Shown here piece after piece: positions 42,389-50,953 of a DNA stretch of 64,000 bases. The notes beneath the pieces were generated by a model. That model was not told the DNA's origin. It worked only from the letters and a program-made list of their open reading frames with translations, and made no database searches. The position numbers were made by a program, and so were the translations under genes. Position 1 is the first letter of the stretch; each line of letters opens with the position of its first letter. This DNA comes from JAGNHS01 sp964609695. GTDB taxonomy: Bacteria > Bdellovibrionota > UBA2428. Where the stretch lies: the NCBI GenBank assembly GCA_964609695.1, contig CAZSSP010000006.1, forward strand, positions 1 to 64,000, written 5' to 3'.

Positions 42389-43149
42389 AAAAATCAGCCG
42401 TAAAAATACGAGCTCTGTTTATTCTTTCATTTTTACTGTTATTGGGGGGATGGTATTATACGCGGCAAACCCTATTTCAATTGTCTAATGTTGAAGTATT
42501 AACCGAAAACACTGTGGTCAAAGGTCTAATACTCAAGCAGATGGCTACTCAACTTGGAAGAAACCTCTTTGCGCTCTCTTTAAATGATATTGAGTTAAAG
42601 CTCTTATCGATAAAACAAATTGATGATCTCGTTATTACAAAGAAGTGGCCTTCAGGAATACAAATTCATCCGCACTTACGAACGCCAGTGGCCATTTTGA
42701 AAAAAGATAAAAATGAATTCTTTATTGATGCCAAGGGAGTCCTGTTTTCCGAAGTTAGTGAAGATAGGGGTTTGTGGCCACTTCTTGAGAATTTTGAAGA
42801 CGATGCCAGTCTTGTTAAAGTTGTTTCTTGGTTGGGGTCTGAGAAGAATATTAATCAGAATCTGGATATTTCATTGAGAATTCAAAGTCTATCTTGGGAT
42901 CGGGAGCTGGGATTGCAGGCTAAGTTGACTAATGGAACTCTTGTTGAGCTTGGTTTTGAATCCTATTCTAGTGCTTGGAGCAGGACTCTAAAATCTCTTG
43001 AATATCTAAAACAGAGGGATATGCGTGCCGCGGCCCTCGATGCAACGTATAACAGTCGCGTTGTAGTGAAGGCTCCTTCAAAATTGCAAAATCCTAAAAA
43101 TGATTTAAATTTAAAAGAGATAGTGCACCGCGAGGGGGGTCGGCCATGA
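42385..43149 (+). CDS. ftsQ: Cell division protein FtsQ
   Basis: A 254-residue single-pass membrane protein. It has a short cytoplasmic tail, one helix (ALFILSFLLLLGGWYY), a POTRA-like domain beginning FQLSNVEVLTENTVVKG (about residues 35-100) and the FtsQ beta domain containing FFIDAKGVLF. FtsQ links early and late divisome proteins in the periplasm. Sequence conservation in this family is low, so the call leans on the domain pattern and its place between ddl and ftsA, overlapping both by four bases. Confidence 0.9.
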   Translation: MKKSAVKIRALFILSFLLLLGGWYYTRQTLFQLSNVEVLTENTVVKGLILKQMATQLGRNLFALSLNDIELKLLSIKQIDDLVITKKWPSGIQIHPHLRTPVAILKKDKNEFFIDAKGVLFSEVSEDRGLWPLLENFEDDASLVKVVSWLGSEKNINQNLDISLRIQSLSWDRELGLQAKLTNGTLVELGFESYSSAWSRTLKSLEYLKQRDMRAAALDATYNSRVVVKAPSKLQNPKNDLNLKEIVHREGGRP

Positions 43150-44396
43150 GAGATGACGAATACGTAGTTGGCCTGGATCTGGGCACTACAAAGGTTTGTG
43201 CTGTAGTCGGTCGTGTTGAAAAATCTGAGTCAGCTTCCGGCGGTGAATCTCTTAAAATACTAGGATTAGGACAGGCCGCCTCGAACGGTATCAAAAAAGG
43301 TATTGTTGTAAATATTGAAGAGACAGTCGAAAGCATTCGAAAGGCTGTTCAAGATGCTGAGTTGATGGCTGGTGTTCCTATTGAGCGCGCGGTTGTTGGT
43401 GTTGCAGGAGCTCATATAAAAGGATTTAATTCTAGCGGAGTTGTTGGAATTAAAGGTAAAGAAATTCAAAAAGAAGATCTGAATCGAGTCATAGACGCAG
43501 CCAGGGCTGTGGCGATTCCTTCTGATCGAACAGCTCTTCATGTGCTTCCGCAAGAATTCAAAATTGATGATCAAGACGGAATTCGTAATCCCTTAGGAAT
43601 GATGGGAACTCGGCTCGAGGCAAAAGTTCACATTGTTACTGCAGCTCAAAGCGCAATTCAAAACATCGTCAGATGTTGCGAAAAAACTGGATTGAGTGTG
43701 ACTTCATTAGTTCTTCAGCCGCTAGCTTCTGCTCGAGCTGTACTTTCTAGAGACGAAAGTGATCTTGGTGTGGCATTAGTCGATATTGGCGGTGGAACTA
43801 CAGATCTCGCAGTATTTCATAATGGATGTATTGTTCATTCTTGTATCATGCCTGTGGGTGGACAGCATATTACTCAAGATTTAGCGATTGGATTGCGAAC
43901 TCCTCCCTTTGAAGCCGAAAGAATAAAAAAAGAACATGGTTTTGCATTAAAAAGCATGGTGGATCCAGTTGAGACCATTGAAGTTCCAAGTGTAGGTGGT
44001 CGACCTCCAAGAGTGGTTGAAAAGAAAATTATTGGAGAAATTATTGAACCTCGTCTTGAAGAAATCTTTCAATTTATAAATAGAGAGATTATTGCTAGCG
44101 GCTGCTCAGAGTTACTTGCTGGTGGAGTTGTGCTCACTGGCGGAGGAACATTACTTCGGGGAGCTGTTGAATTAGCTGAATTTATTTTTGATTTGCCTGT
44201 TAAGTTGGCTTACCCAACTGGGGTTACAGGATTTTATGATCGAGTGTCATCACCTGTTTACTCTACGGGAGTGGGATTATTGAAATGGGCGGCTGAAGAT
44301 AAACAAAACTTTGGACGCTTGCCTTTAGCACAAACGACAACAGTATTGAGAATGAAAAAACAAATGAAGGATTTATTTGGAAATTTATTTTCATGA
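43146..44396 (+). CDS. ftsA: Cell division protein FtsA
   Basis: A 416-residue actin-like ATPase. The phosphate-1 motif is VGLDLGTTKVCAVVG and phosphate-2 is VALVDIGGGTTDLAVF. An adenosine motif LAGGVVLTGGGTLLRG, an SHS2-type domain 1C (about residues 85-165) and a C-terminal amphipathic membrane helix (RMKKQMKDLFGNLFS) complete the family's layout. It tethers FtsZ filaments to the membrane. The start overlaps ftsQ (ATGA), and ftsZ follows 18 bases later with its own GGGAGGGG ribosome-binding site. Confidence 0.97.
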   Translation: MRDDEYVVGLDLGTTKVCAVVGRVEKSESASGGESLKILGLGQAASNGIKKGIVVNIEETVESIRKAVQDAELMAGVPIERAVVGVAGAHIKGFNSSGVVGIKGKEIQKEDLNRVIDAARAVAIPSDRTALHVLPQEFKIDDQDGIRNPLGMMGTRLEAKVHIVTAAQSAIQNIVRCCEKTGLSVTSLVLQPLASARAVLSRDESDLGVALVDIGGGTTDLAVFHNGCIVHSCIMPVGGQHITQDLAIGLRTPPFEAERIKKEHGFALKSMVDPVETIEVPSVGGRPPRVVEKKIIGEIIEPRLEEIFQFINREIIASGCSELLAGGVVLTGGGTLLRGAVELAEFIFDLPVKLAYPTGVTGFYDRVSSPVYSTGVGLLKWAAEDKQNFGRLPLAQTTTVLRMKKQMKDLFGNLFS

Positions 44397-44414
44397 ACGA
44401 CCTGGGAGGGGTTT

Positions 44415-45923
44415 ATGGGATTTGAGCCAATAGAAGAAGAAAACATCATAGTAGAAAACATTGAAAAAAAAGAGGAAGCACCTGAAGAAATTAGCGTCGC
44501 TAGTTTTGAAGATGTCCTCGGAGCCAAAATTAAAGTTTTTGGAATCGGTGGCGGTGGTTGTAATGCTATCAACGCCATGGTGAGAGGCGGATTGAAGGGG
44601 GTCGAGTTTTGTACGGCCAATACAGATCGTCAAGCCTTGGCTTCATCGCTCGCACAAAGAAAAATTCAATTAGGTACTAAGTTGACTAAAGGATTAGGCG
44701 CAGGAGCCAATCCTGATGTGGGTCGAAGTGCTGCAATGGAAAGTCGCGATGATTTAGTGGCTGCTATTGATGGTGCCGACATGGTCTTTATTACGGCTGG
44801 AATGGGCGGTGGTACTGGAACTGGTGCGGCTCCTGTGATTGCACAAATTGCAAGAGAAATGGGAGCGCTTACGGTAGCGGTAGTTACTAAACCGTTTTTA
44901 TTTGAAGCTCCTAAAAGAATGAGAGTTGCTGAAGGCGGATTGAATCTCTTAAAAGAAAATGTTGATACTCTTATTCAGATTCCAAATCAGAGATTGCTTT
45001 CAATCGTTGATAAAAACACCACTGTATTACAAGCGTTTTCGAGAGCCGATGAAGTTTTGTTAAATGCTGTTCAAGGTTTGAGTGATTTGATTAATATTTC
45101 GGGTCACATAAATCTAGACTTTGCAGATGTTAGAACTGTTATGAAAGCACGCGGTCTTGCTTTAATGGGTACTGGTATAGCTCAAGGTGAAAATCGTGCA
45201 TTACAAGCTGCTCATATGGCTATCTCTAGTCCGTTATTAGAGGATGTCAGTATTAGAGGGGCTACAGGAATTATTATAAACATAACTGGTCCTGATAATT
45301 TAACACTTCATGAAATTAATGAAGCGGTTTCATTGGTGACAGAAGAAGCGGATAAAGAAGCTGAAGTTATTTTTGGTAGCGTATTTTCGAATCAAATTGG
45401 TGATGCTGTTAAAGTCACAGTGATTGCCACAGGATTTGAGCAAAACGTAAAAAGAAAAGAAGAAGAAAAATCTTATCAAGTATCAGCTCCAAGAGCTCAT
45501 TTTGTTGAGGAAGTGAAAAAGCCAGAGCCAGTTTATGCTGCTCCAGTGCAACAAGCGCCTCAACAGCAAGAGAGTTTTTCTATTCCTCAACCTGAAGTGC
45601 AAAGAGCTCCCGAAGTTTATGTGGCTCCTCAGGCAGTAGCGGTTTCACCTGTACCAACACCCGCACCTGTTTATAATCCCCCTGAACATCAAGCCAAGGG
45701 TGTTGAATCTCATTGGGTTAGTTCTCAAAAGGACGCTGTTTCGTTTAAAAAAGAGCCACAAATTGAAGAGCCCTTTTTGGATGTTGAAGAAAGCGATAAG
45801 GAACGCATAGACTTTTTAATTCAAGCCAAGAAAATCGCGCAAGATTTAGGTTTTAAAAACAGCTCGGGAGAAGATTTGGAAATACCAGCTTTTCTTAGAA
45901 GGGGTTTGAATAGCGATAAATAG
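44415..45923 (+). CDS. ftsZ: Cell division protein FtsZ
   Basis: A 502-residue tubulin-like GTPase. It has IKVFGIGGGGCNAIN, the GTP-binding GGGTGTG (residues 131-137) and the catalytic T7 loop NLDFADVRTVM. A Pro/Gln-rich linker of about 130 residues follows, then the conserved C-terminal peptide LEIPAFLRRG that binds FtsA. The globular core starts at about residue 36, so the N-terminus carries an acidic extension of about 35 residues (IEEENIIVENIEKKEE), longer than usual. The last gene of the operon; a terminator follows directly. Confidence 0.98.
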   Translation: MGFEPIEEENIIVENIEKKEEAPEEISVASFEDVLGAKIKVFGIGGGGCNAINAMVRGGLKGVEFCTANTDRQALASSLAQRKIQLGTKLTKGLGAGANPDVGRSAAMESRDDLVAAIDGADMVFITAGMGGGTGTGAAPVIAQIAREMGALTVAVVTKPFLFEAPKRMRVAEGGLNLLKENVDTLIQIPNQRLLSIVDKNTTVLQAFSRADEVLLNAVQGLSDLINISGHINLDFADVRTVMKARGLALMGTGIAQGENRALQAAHMAISSPLLEDVSIRGATGIIINITGPDNLTLHEINEAVSLVTEEADKEAEVIFGSVFSNQIGDAVKVTVIATGFEQNVKRKEEEKSYQVSAPRAHFVEEVKKPEPVYAAPVQQAPQQQESFSIPQPEVQRAPEVYVAPQAVAVSPVPTPAPVYNPPEHQAKGVESHWVSSQKDAVSFKKEPQIEEPFLDVEESDKERIDFLIQAKKIAQDLGFKNSSGEDLEIPAFLRRGLNSDK

Positions 45924-45947
45924 TTTTAAATCGCAACAAAGCTTTGG

Positions 45948-45985
45948 AACCCAAACTATCCTACAGATAGTTTGGGTTTTTCGTT
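45948..45985. terminator. Intrinsic terminator after ftsZ, bidirectional
   Basis: AACCCAAACTATC (45948-45960) pairs exactly with GATAGTTTGGGTT (45966-45978) around a 5-base loop, followed by a T-rich tract on the plus strand. Part of the stem codes for the last residues of the convergent minus-strand gene. It can serve both directions, although the minus side has a poorer U-tract. Confidence 0.88.
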
Positions 45986-46459
45986 TCTTCTCTCAAAAAT
46001 AGGGTGTTGATTGGCTAAAGAAGTTTGAATTTGGTTTACAAATAATAGAATTTTTTCGGCATGAATTGAGTTGAATTCTTGAGGGCAAAGCCAGCATTTT
46101 CTAGAAAGTTCATCTAAGGCTACAAGTTTTTTACCCATAAACTCAGCCTTTTTAGAGTCTGCTAAATAAAAGTATAAAAGGATTCCAAAATCTCTCCACT
46201 GGAGTAGGTGTAAGCTTTTATTGTCAATTTCAGTTAAAAAACTAAGTGTGGCTTGAAGTTGCTGAGGGCTCCATTTAAGTCCGATATTTTTTAGTTGTTC
46301 AGAAAAGTCCTGAGAATGAGAAGATAAAGTTAGGAGCCATGTTTTGGTTTCTGCTTTATCTACCCAAAACAGATCTTTTATTAGTATGTTCATACTCTCT
46401 CTTAATGAGACTAAAGACATTAGTGATTCTCTAAGTGCGGCTTGCTTTAGTTGGCTCAT
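45956..46459 (-). CDS. Hypothetical protein, third gene of a small operon near the flagellar locus
   Basis: A 167-residue, helical, soluble protein rich in Leu, Lys and Glu, with a few Cys and Trp (RKCWLCPQEF). It has no signal peptide, membrane segment or recognised family. AAAAGGAAAAG precedes the ATG. It overlaps the 67-residue gene by four bases (ATGA). The operon runs away from the flagellar genes and towards ftsZ. Helical content and the sigma-like upstream partner would fit a small regulatory partner or adaptor, but this is speculation. Confidence 0.6.
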   Translation of the reverse strand: MSQLKQAALRESLMSLVSLRESMNILIKDLFWVDKAETKTWLLTLSSHSQDFSEQLKNIGLKWSPQQLQATLSFLTEIDNKSLHLLQWRDFGILLYFYLADSKKAEFMGKKLVALDELSRKCWLCPQEFNSIHAEKILLFVNQIQTSLANQHPIFERRNEKPKLSVG

Positions 46460-46659
46460 ACTCTTTTCCTTTTCTTTCGAGGGTTTTTTTCTTCACGAAG
46501 GGCCTGATACATGGTTGAAACAAGTGTGATTAACTTTTTTGTTTTTAGGGTTTCTGACAAAAGTTGATTGCGAAAATTTTCGCTAAGCTCATTAAATAAA
46601 AATTCCTCAAAAAGGAGGTCGAAGTCTCTTGAGAGAAAATTTTTATCACTAGGAGACAT
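46456..46659 (-). CDS. Small hypothetical protein (67 residues)
   Basis: A charged helical protein with an acidic/aromatic N-terminal half (DFDLLFEEFLFNELSENF) and a strongly basic tail (REEKNPRKKRKRV). It overlaps the upstream sigma-like gene by 11 bases and the downstream gene by four. AGGATG lies upstream of its ATG. The tight overlaps on both sides support it being a real gene. Function unknown. Confidence 0.55.
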   Translation of the reverse strand: MSPSDKNFLSRDFDLLFEEFLFNELSENFRNQLLSETLKTKKLITLVSTMYQALREEKNPRKKRKRV

Positions 46660-47242
46660 TTTTCTTCATCCTTTCTCCGAGATTATTTTTAAGGCTATCT
46701 TTGCTTTCAAAAATAATATTTTGAATTTCGGAAAGGGAAACACCAGTCAGCAAAGACACTTCGTTAGGTGTGAGTCCTTCAAAGTAAAGATTCATAATCT
46801 TACTGGAAGATTCATCTAGGATTTCACTGAGATTATTTTCGAATTTAATTAAAATTTGATTCACTAAAGCTTCTTCGTTCGTATTGCTATTGATCTTGCT
46901 TTTGTTGGAGAGTGAGTTGTTTTCAATAAATCTAAGCAATGATCTAAGAAGATAGTATTCAAGTCGAAAGGGACTTTTGGCCTTTTGGAGTCGAATACGA
47001 TTGATGTGTTGCCATTCTTTTGACGTATTCATCCAATCAAAAAATTTTGAAGGAACGAGAGCATTTCCTGAAAGGTAGCCCACCTTTTCAAGTGATGTTA
47101 CGATAGATTCAAGGTATGGGAGAACTAATTTTAAAGAAGTTTTTGTTGAAAAATTATCCTTTAAAAGGGCCTCAAAAAGTAGCGCGTTTGAATCAAAGGC
47201 GCTCTGCTTTAAGCGACTCTTATTTAAGGTTTTTTGTCTCAC
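46649..47242 (-). CDS. Sigma-region-4-like regulatory protein
   Basis: About 197 residues from a GTG at 47242; the frame remains open to a TTG at 47269. The C-terminal part (about residues 145-190) resembles the sigma-70 region 4 helix-turn-helix: SKIMNLYFEGLTPNEVSLLT followed by GVSLSEIQNIIFESKDSL. The N-terminal part is helical with no recognisable region 2, so it may be a truncated sigma factor or a DNA-binding regulator. A GCCGATAC box sits seven bases before the GTG. It diverges from the TPR gene and the flagellar operon, a natural place for a motility regulator (inference). Confidence 0.55.
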   Translation of the reverse strand: MRQKTLNKSRLKQSAFDSNALLFEALLKDNFSTKTSLKLVLPYLESIVTSLEKVGYLSGNALVPSKFFDWMNTSKEWQHINRIRLQKAKSPFRLEYYLLRSLLRFIENNSLSNKSKINSNTNEEALVNQILIKFENNLSEILDESSSKIMNLYFEGLTPNEVSLLTGVSLSEIQNIIFESKDSLKNNLGERMKKNVS

Positions 47243-47249
47243 ATATAGC

Positions 47250-47276
47250 GTATCGGCACATCGCGTCAATAATTAA
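47250..47276 (-). promoter_or_regulatory. Possible sigma-28 promoter of the sigma-like gene
   Basis: On the minus strand, GCCGATAC (47250-47257; seven of eight matches to the FliA -10) lies 11 bases downstream of TTAATTAT (47269-47276), a weak -35 match. The expected start is about one base before the GTG at 47242. Confidence 0.4.
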
Positions 47277-47283
47277 GTCCCCG

Positions 47284-50013
47284 ACCTTGATTTTTATGCT
47301 TTGCGCTTTGTTTTCAAATACTTATGCAGATTTTACTTTGCAAAAAACAGGGGGTCTTTTTCGACTTAAGGGAAAGATTGAAGAAAGTCCTGAAATTTCT
47401 GTAGAAAAGGATCAACTGCATGGATCTATGTGTGGTGAGCGCAAAACTCAAGATTTAGTAATTAAATTCAAAAAAATTCCGTCGGATTGGTCTAAGGATA
47501 ATGATGTTTTGGAGTCATTAAAAGGCATTAATGGTGCTCCATGTTCAATTGTTGGAAACCTAGGGGCTAATAATAGTTTTGAGTTGAGAGTTTCTTATTT
47601 GCAAGAAAAGCCTATGCAATTTTTGCCAATTGAATTTGGCGGATTAATAATTGTTGATCATTGGTTTTCATTGCCCAAAGTTAAAAAAGAGAAAGCTTTA
47701 AATTCAAACATTAAAATTGTAGCTAAAGAAATCTTAGAAAAGGATGATTTTAAAGATGAGATGAGTTGGAAGCAAATTCTTGGTGCTTCTGGATCATCTA
47801 TAGACATTAATAGTCCAGAGCTAAATAAATATAGAGCTAAAGATAAAGAAAAAGATTTTGGACTTAGTGATGAATTGATTGAAAGAAAATCGCTTGAGAT
47901 TCCCGTAATGGATTATCCGGTTTTTGTATTTCCAATAAAATTATACCAAAAAGAGTTTAAGCCAAAATTATATACAAAAACGGGTGGCCGAGAAAATAAA
48001 ATACTTGCCGAGGCCATGAACTATTTAAAAATACTTATTGAAAGAAAAGATTGGCTGAGAGCTCAGCAAGCTTTTATTATTACCAAGAAAAGTAAAGTCG
48101 GACATCTTTTAAGAGATGATGATCCTTATCTTGTTGCTCTCGAGGGGTTCCTAGCTATCAAAGTAGGAGAAGAACTTAAGAATGAAGAGCAAATAAATTA
48201 TGGTTTAAATACTTGGTCTAAGGGGCTGAGGAAGGTTATGCGAAAGGGTGTAGAAGATGAAGATTATCTTCTATACAGTTTTGAAGAATACATTCGTAAA
48301 AGTAGTGAAAGAGGTTCGTTTGTTCAGCTTGCTGAATTTCTTGTATGGGCAGAGAAGTTTAGCTGGGCTCCTGAAATTTCTGAACGATTAGATTATCTAA
48401 AGGGCGAAGTTTACTTTTCTATGAAAGTATTTAATGAAGCTAATGAGATTTTTCAAAATTTTATTAGTTCTAGAGAAGGAAGCTCAGGAAAAAAGATTTA
48501 CGATAAAGAATACATTTCTGCAAGTTTGTTTCGGCAAGGCGATATTTATTCCAGTCAGAGAAAATGGAAAGAAGCTGTTGTAAGTTATTCTGATGCTCTT
48601 CAAAAGTTACCTGGTACGGGTAAGTTTTTATTTGAGGGTTCTTGGTATCCAAAGGAAATTACAAAATATCCAGAAGTTTTGCTCAATAGAGCTCAGGCTT
48701 ACTATTTTATGGGTATGGAATCTTCAGCGCTAAGAGATTACAGAGCTTTTGTTTTTACAAACGGAAATCATAAATATGTGTCCTTGGCCCTGTTTAAGAT
48801 TGCAGAATTGCTCGAAAGAGTTGGTGCTGAAAAATCAAAAATTATAGGAACACTTTCTGAATGCTCTTTTAAACGAGAAAACACAATTGGGGCACGCTTG
48901 TGTGAGGCAAAAAAAGCGGCCATAGAATTATCGGAAACTCCCGAGAAAAGAATACCTAAAAAGATAAATGCAGTAGAAAGAATCTTTTCATCTAGTTCGA
49001 AATTAGAGGGGTCTGAATTTTTTTCAAAAGAAAATCTCACGGTTTATGGAAAATTGCTTTGGGCAAAACCATTAATGGAAAAAGGAATTTCATTACAGGT
49101 TATGGAAGCTCTTGAAGCTTCAAACAAAGTGGAGAGTAGTGATTATTTGTCTGCGTGGAATTTTGAATACTATGTGACCGCTCTTCATGGTTATTTAAAG
49201 TCGTTAAATGAAAATTCAAAATATAAGGAAGTTGTTGAGACTTATGAAAGAAAACAAAGAAATTCCTTATGGAAAAGCACTCGTCCTGAGTTATTGTGGC
49301 AGCTATCCAAAGCCTTTGCGGATCAAGGTCTTTGGGGTGAGGCCATGTCTTCTTGGAAGCAGTCTGAAAAATTACGAGAGAGAATTAATAGAAAAGCTCA
49401 GCGCCCGTTTGATGTTGATAATGATTCTTGGTTTGAATTAGGCGTCAGGATAGGCTCACGTTTGTATGCTGAAAAGAAGTTGTCTATTAATGAAGTTCAA
49501 AAAAACCTATCTCAGTTAAACAATGAAAGTGAGAAGTTTCTAAGGTTGAGTATTCCTTTATATATGTCTCAAGAAAACTACAATAAGGCCAATGAAGCTT
49601 GGAAAAAAATTCATGAGAAATATTCACTGAGTTGGGATGATTTACTTTCATGGGAAAAGATTTTGGAAAAGTTAAAAAAGACCAATGAAAGATCAAATAT
49701 TTTAGAATCTACGGCTGGTGTGTGGATCGCTGGCGACAAAATGAGTGACAAACCCCCCGCGGATGTTTTATTGGCCCTAGCTAATTCTCGAGAGAGAAAC
49801 TCTCAAAATGATAAAGCACTTTTAGTTTATGATTATTTGCTTAGTCTCAACGGTAAACAAAGTTTCAGCAGAGCTATGATTTCTTATCAAAAAGCTAAAC
49901 TATTGAGAAAGATGGGCAATAACGATTTGGCTATTAAGAGCTTTAAAGAGGCTATAGAAAGTGAACCTGAAAGTCTTTGGGCTAAGCTTTCTAAATCAGA
50001 GAATAATTTTTGA
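47284..50013 (+). CDS. Large exported TPR-type protein upstream of the flagellar operon
   Basis: About 909 residues with a hydrophobic export segment at the N-terminus ending NTYA, an N-terminal beta-rich part and a long helical region. The TPR-like units include ASLFRQGDIYSSQRKWKEAV, LLNRAQAYYFMGMESSALRD and ALLVYDYLLSLNGKQS. It is probably periplasmic and involved in protein-protein contacts. The start is uncertain. The frame is open back to an ATG at 47116, but that would overlap the divergent sigma-like gene. TTG 47284 avoids the overlap yet gives a short signal peptide lacking a basic residue. It ends 96 bases before flgB; a role in flagellar placement or assembly is positional inference. 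Confidence 0.75.
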   Translation, partial: TLIFMLCALFSNTYADFTLQKTGGLFRLKGKIEESPEISVEKDQLHGSMCGERKTQDLVIKFKKIPSDWSKDNDVLESLKGINGAPCSIVGNLGANNSFELRVSYLQEKPMQFLPIEFGGLIIVDHWFSLPKVKKEKALNSNIKIVAKEILEKDDFKDEMSWKQILGASGSSIDINSPELNKYRAKDKEKDFGLSDELIERKSLEIPVMDYPVFVFPIKLYQKEFKPKLYTKTGGRENKILAEAMNYLKILIERKDWLRAQQAFIITKKSKVGHLLRDDDPYLVALEGFLAIKVGEELKNEEQINYGLNTWSKGLRKVMRKGVEDEDYLLYSFEEYIRKSSERGSFVQLAEFLVWAEKFSWAPEISERLDYLKGEVYFSMKVFNEANEIFQNFISSREGSSGKKIYDKEYISASLFRQGDIYSSQRKWKEAVVSYSDALQKLPGTGKFLFEGSWYPKEITKYPEVLLNRAQAYYFMGMESSALRDYRAFVFTNGNHKYVSLALFKIAELLERVGAEKSKIIGTLSECSFKRENTIGARLCEAKKAAIELSETPEKRIPKKINAVERIFSSSSKLEGSEFFSKENLTVYGKLLWAKPLMEKGISLQVMEALEASNKVESSDYLSAWNFEYYVTALHGYLKSLNENSKYKEVVETYERKQRNSLWKSTRPELLWQLSKAFADQGLWGEAMSSWKQSEKLRERINRKAQRPFDVDNDSWFELGVRIGSRLYAEKKLSINEVQKNLSQLNNESEKFLRLSIPLYMSQENYNKANEAWKKIHEKYSLSWDDLLSWEKILEKLKKTNERSNILESTAGVWIAGDKMSDKPPADVLLALANSRERNSQNDKALLVYDYLLSLNGKQSFSRAMISYQKAKLLRKMGNNDLAIKSFKEAIESEPESLWAKLSKSENNF

Positions 50014-50031
50014 ACAATTTATTGAATTAGT

Positions 50032-50060
50032 GTCAAAGTTTTATAGGCAAATGCTTTGAC
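50032..50060. promoter_or_regulatory. Inverted repeat upstream of the flgB sigma-54 promoter
   Basis: GTCAAAG (50032-50038) and CTTTGAC (50054-50060) form an exact 7-bp inverted repeat with a 15-base spacer, ending 9 bases before the -24 element. The half-site TTTGAC resembles FleQ-type flagellar activator sites (TTGAC half-sites), so an enhancer-binding protein site is plausible. Confidence 0.45.
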
Positions 50061-50068
50061 GATTATCC

Positions 50069-50084
50069 TGGCACAATTCCTGCT
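50069..50084 (+). promoter_or_regulatory. Sigma-54 promoter of the flgB operon
   Basis: TGGCAC (50069-50074), a 5-base spacer and CTGCT (50080-50084) match the RpoN consensus TGGCAC-N5-TTGCT with one mismatch and the required ten bases between GG and GC. The expected start near 50095 is 15 bases before the ATG, after which GGGGAGAAG provides the ribosome-binding site. Confidence 0.78.
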
Positions 50085-50109
50085 TTAATTAATAAGCGGG
50101 GAGAAGATC

Positions 50110-50514
50110 ATGACTTTTGATGCCACTATCTTGGCTCTACAGCGTAATCTTGACATGCGTTCATTGTCACATTCTATCCACGCATCCAATATTTCAAATG
50201 CCAATGTGCCTGGATATCATTCAAGAAAAATTGATTTTGAAGAAAGTCTTCGTGAAGCTTTGTCTGACTATGATCACGCTGATGAACCTTTAGTGCGTCG
50301 TCAAGATTTAGTTCGAGAGGCTGTAGAAAAGGTGACAGGTCAAATTTATGAAGATCCATTAGCCAAAGCTAACGGAGATGGAAATACAGTAAACGTTGAC
50401 AAAGAAATGTCGGAAATTGCTAAAAACACAATTGGCTATCAAACAGCTATTCAATTGATCAATAAGAAAATTGCTTTGCAAAAATATGTTCTTAGTGAAG
50501 GAGGCGCTCGATAA
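50110..50514 (+). CDS. flgB: Flagellar proximal rod protein FlgB
   Basis: A 134-residue protein with the flagellar rod N-terminal motif (HASNISNANVPGYHSRKIDF) and C-terminal helix (EMSEIAKNTIGYQTAIQLIN). FlgB is exported by the flagellar type III apparatus and forms the proximal rod. It is the first gene of the operon. Its stop codon overlaps the flgC start by one base (TAATG). Confidence 0.96.
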   Translation: MTFDATILALQRNLDMRSLSHSIHASNISNANVPGYHSRKIDFEESLREALSDYDHADEPLVRRQDLVREAVEKVTGQIYEDPLAKANGDGNTVNVDKEMSEIAKNTIGYQTAIQLINKKIALQKYVLSEGGAR

Positions 50515-50951
50515 TGGATGTTTTTAGAACCATGGATGTTATCGGATCAGCGTTGACCGCTGAGAGAACACGGTTGAATGCAATTGCAAGCAATTTGGCT
50601 AATGCTAATTCGGCAAAACGGGCTGATGGCGAAGGCCCTTACAGACGCCAAGACGTTATTTTAGAAAGCGTTCCTATGGAAGCTGAATTCACTGAAGTTT
50701 TGGATCGAGTGCAACATCCTCATACTGAAGTTCGAGTTGCAGATATTAAGGAAGATGATAGCGAGCCGCTTTTAGTTTACAAACCCGAGCATCCTATGGC
50801 GAATAAGGACGGGTATGTCGCTATGCCTAACGTGAATCCAGTTACAGAATCAGCCAATATGATTTCTGCAGAGCGAGCTTATCAAAATGATGTCAATGTT
50901 TTTCAAACAACAAAACAAATGGCTTTAAAAGCCTTAGAGATTGGTAAATAA
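50514..50951 (+). CDS. flgC: Flagellar proximal rod protein FlgC
   Basis: A 145-residue protein starting MDVFRTMDVIGSALTAERTR and carrying IASNLANANSAKRADGEGPY and NVNPVTESANMISAERAYQN. These are the rod/hook family N- and C-terminal signatures, and the length is standard. It forms the proximal rod with FlgB and FlgF. It overlaps flgB by one base, and fliE follows after two bases. Confidence 0.96.
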   Translation: MDVFRTMDVIGSALTAERTRLNAIASNLANANSAKRADGEGPYRRQDVILESVPMEAEFTEVLDRVQHPHTEVRVADIKEDDSEPLLVYKPEHPMANKDGYVAMPNVNPVTESANMISAERAYQNDVNVFQTTKQMALKALEIGK

Positions 50952-50953
50952 TC

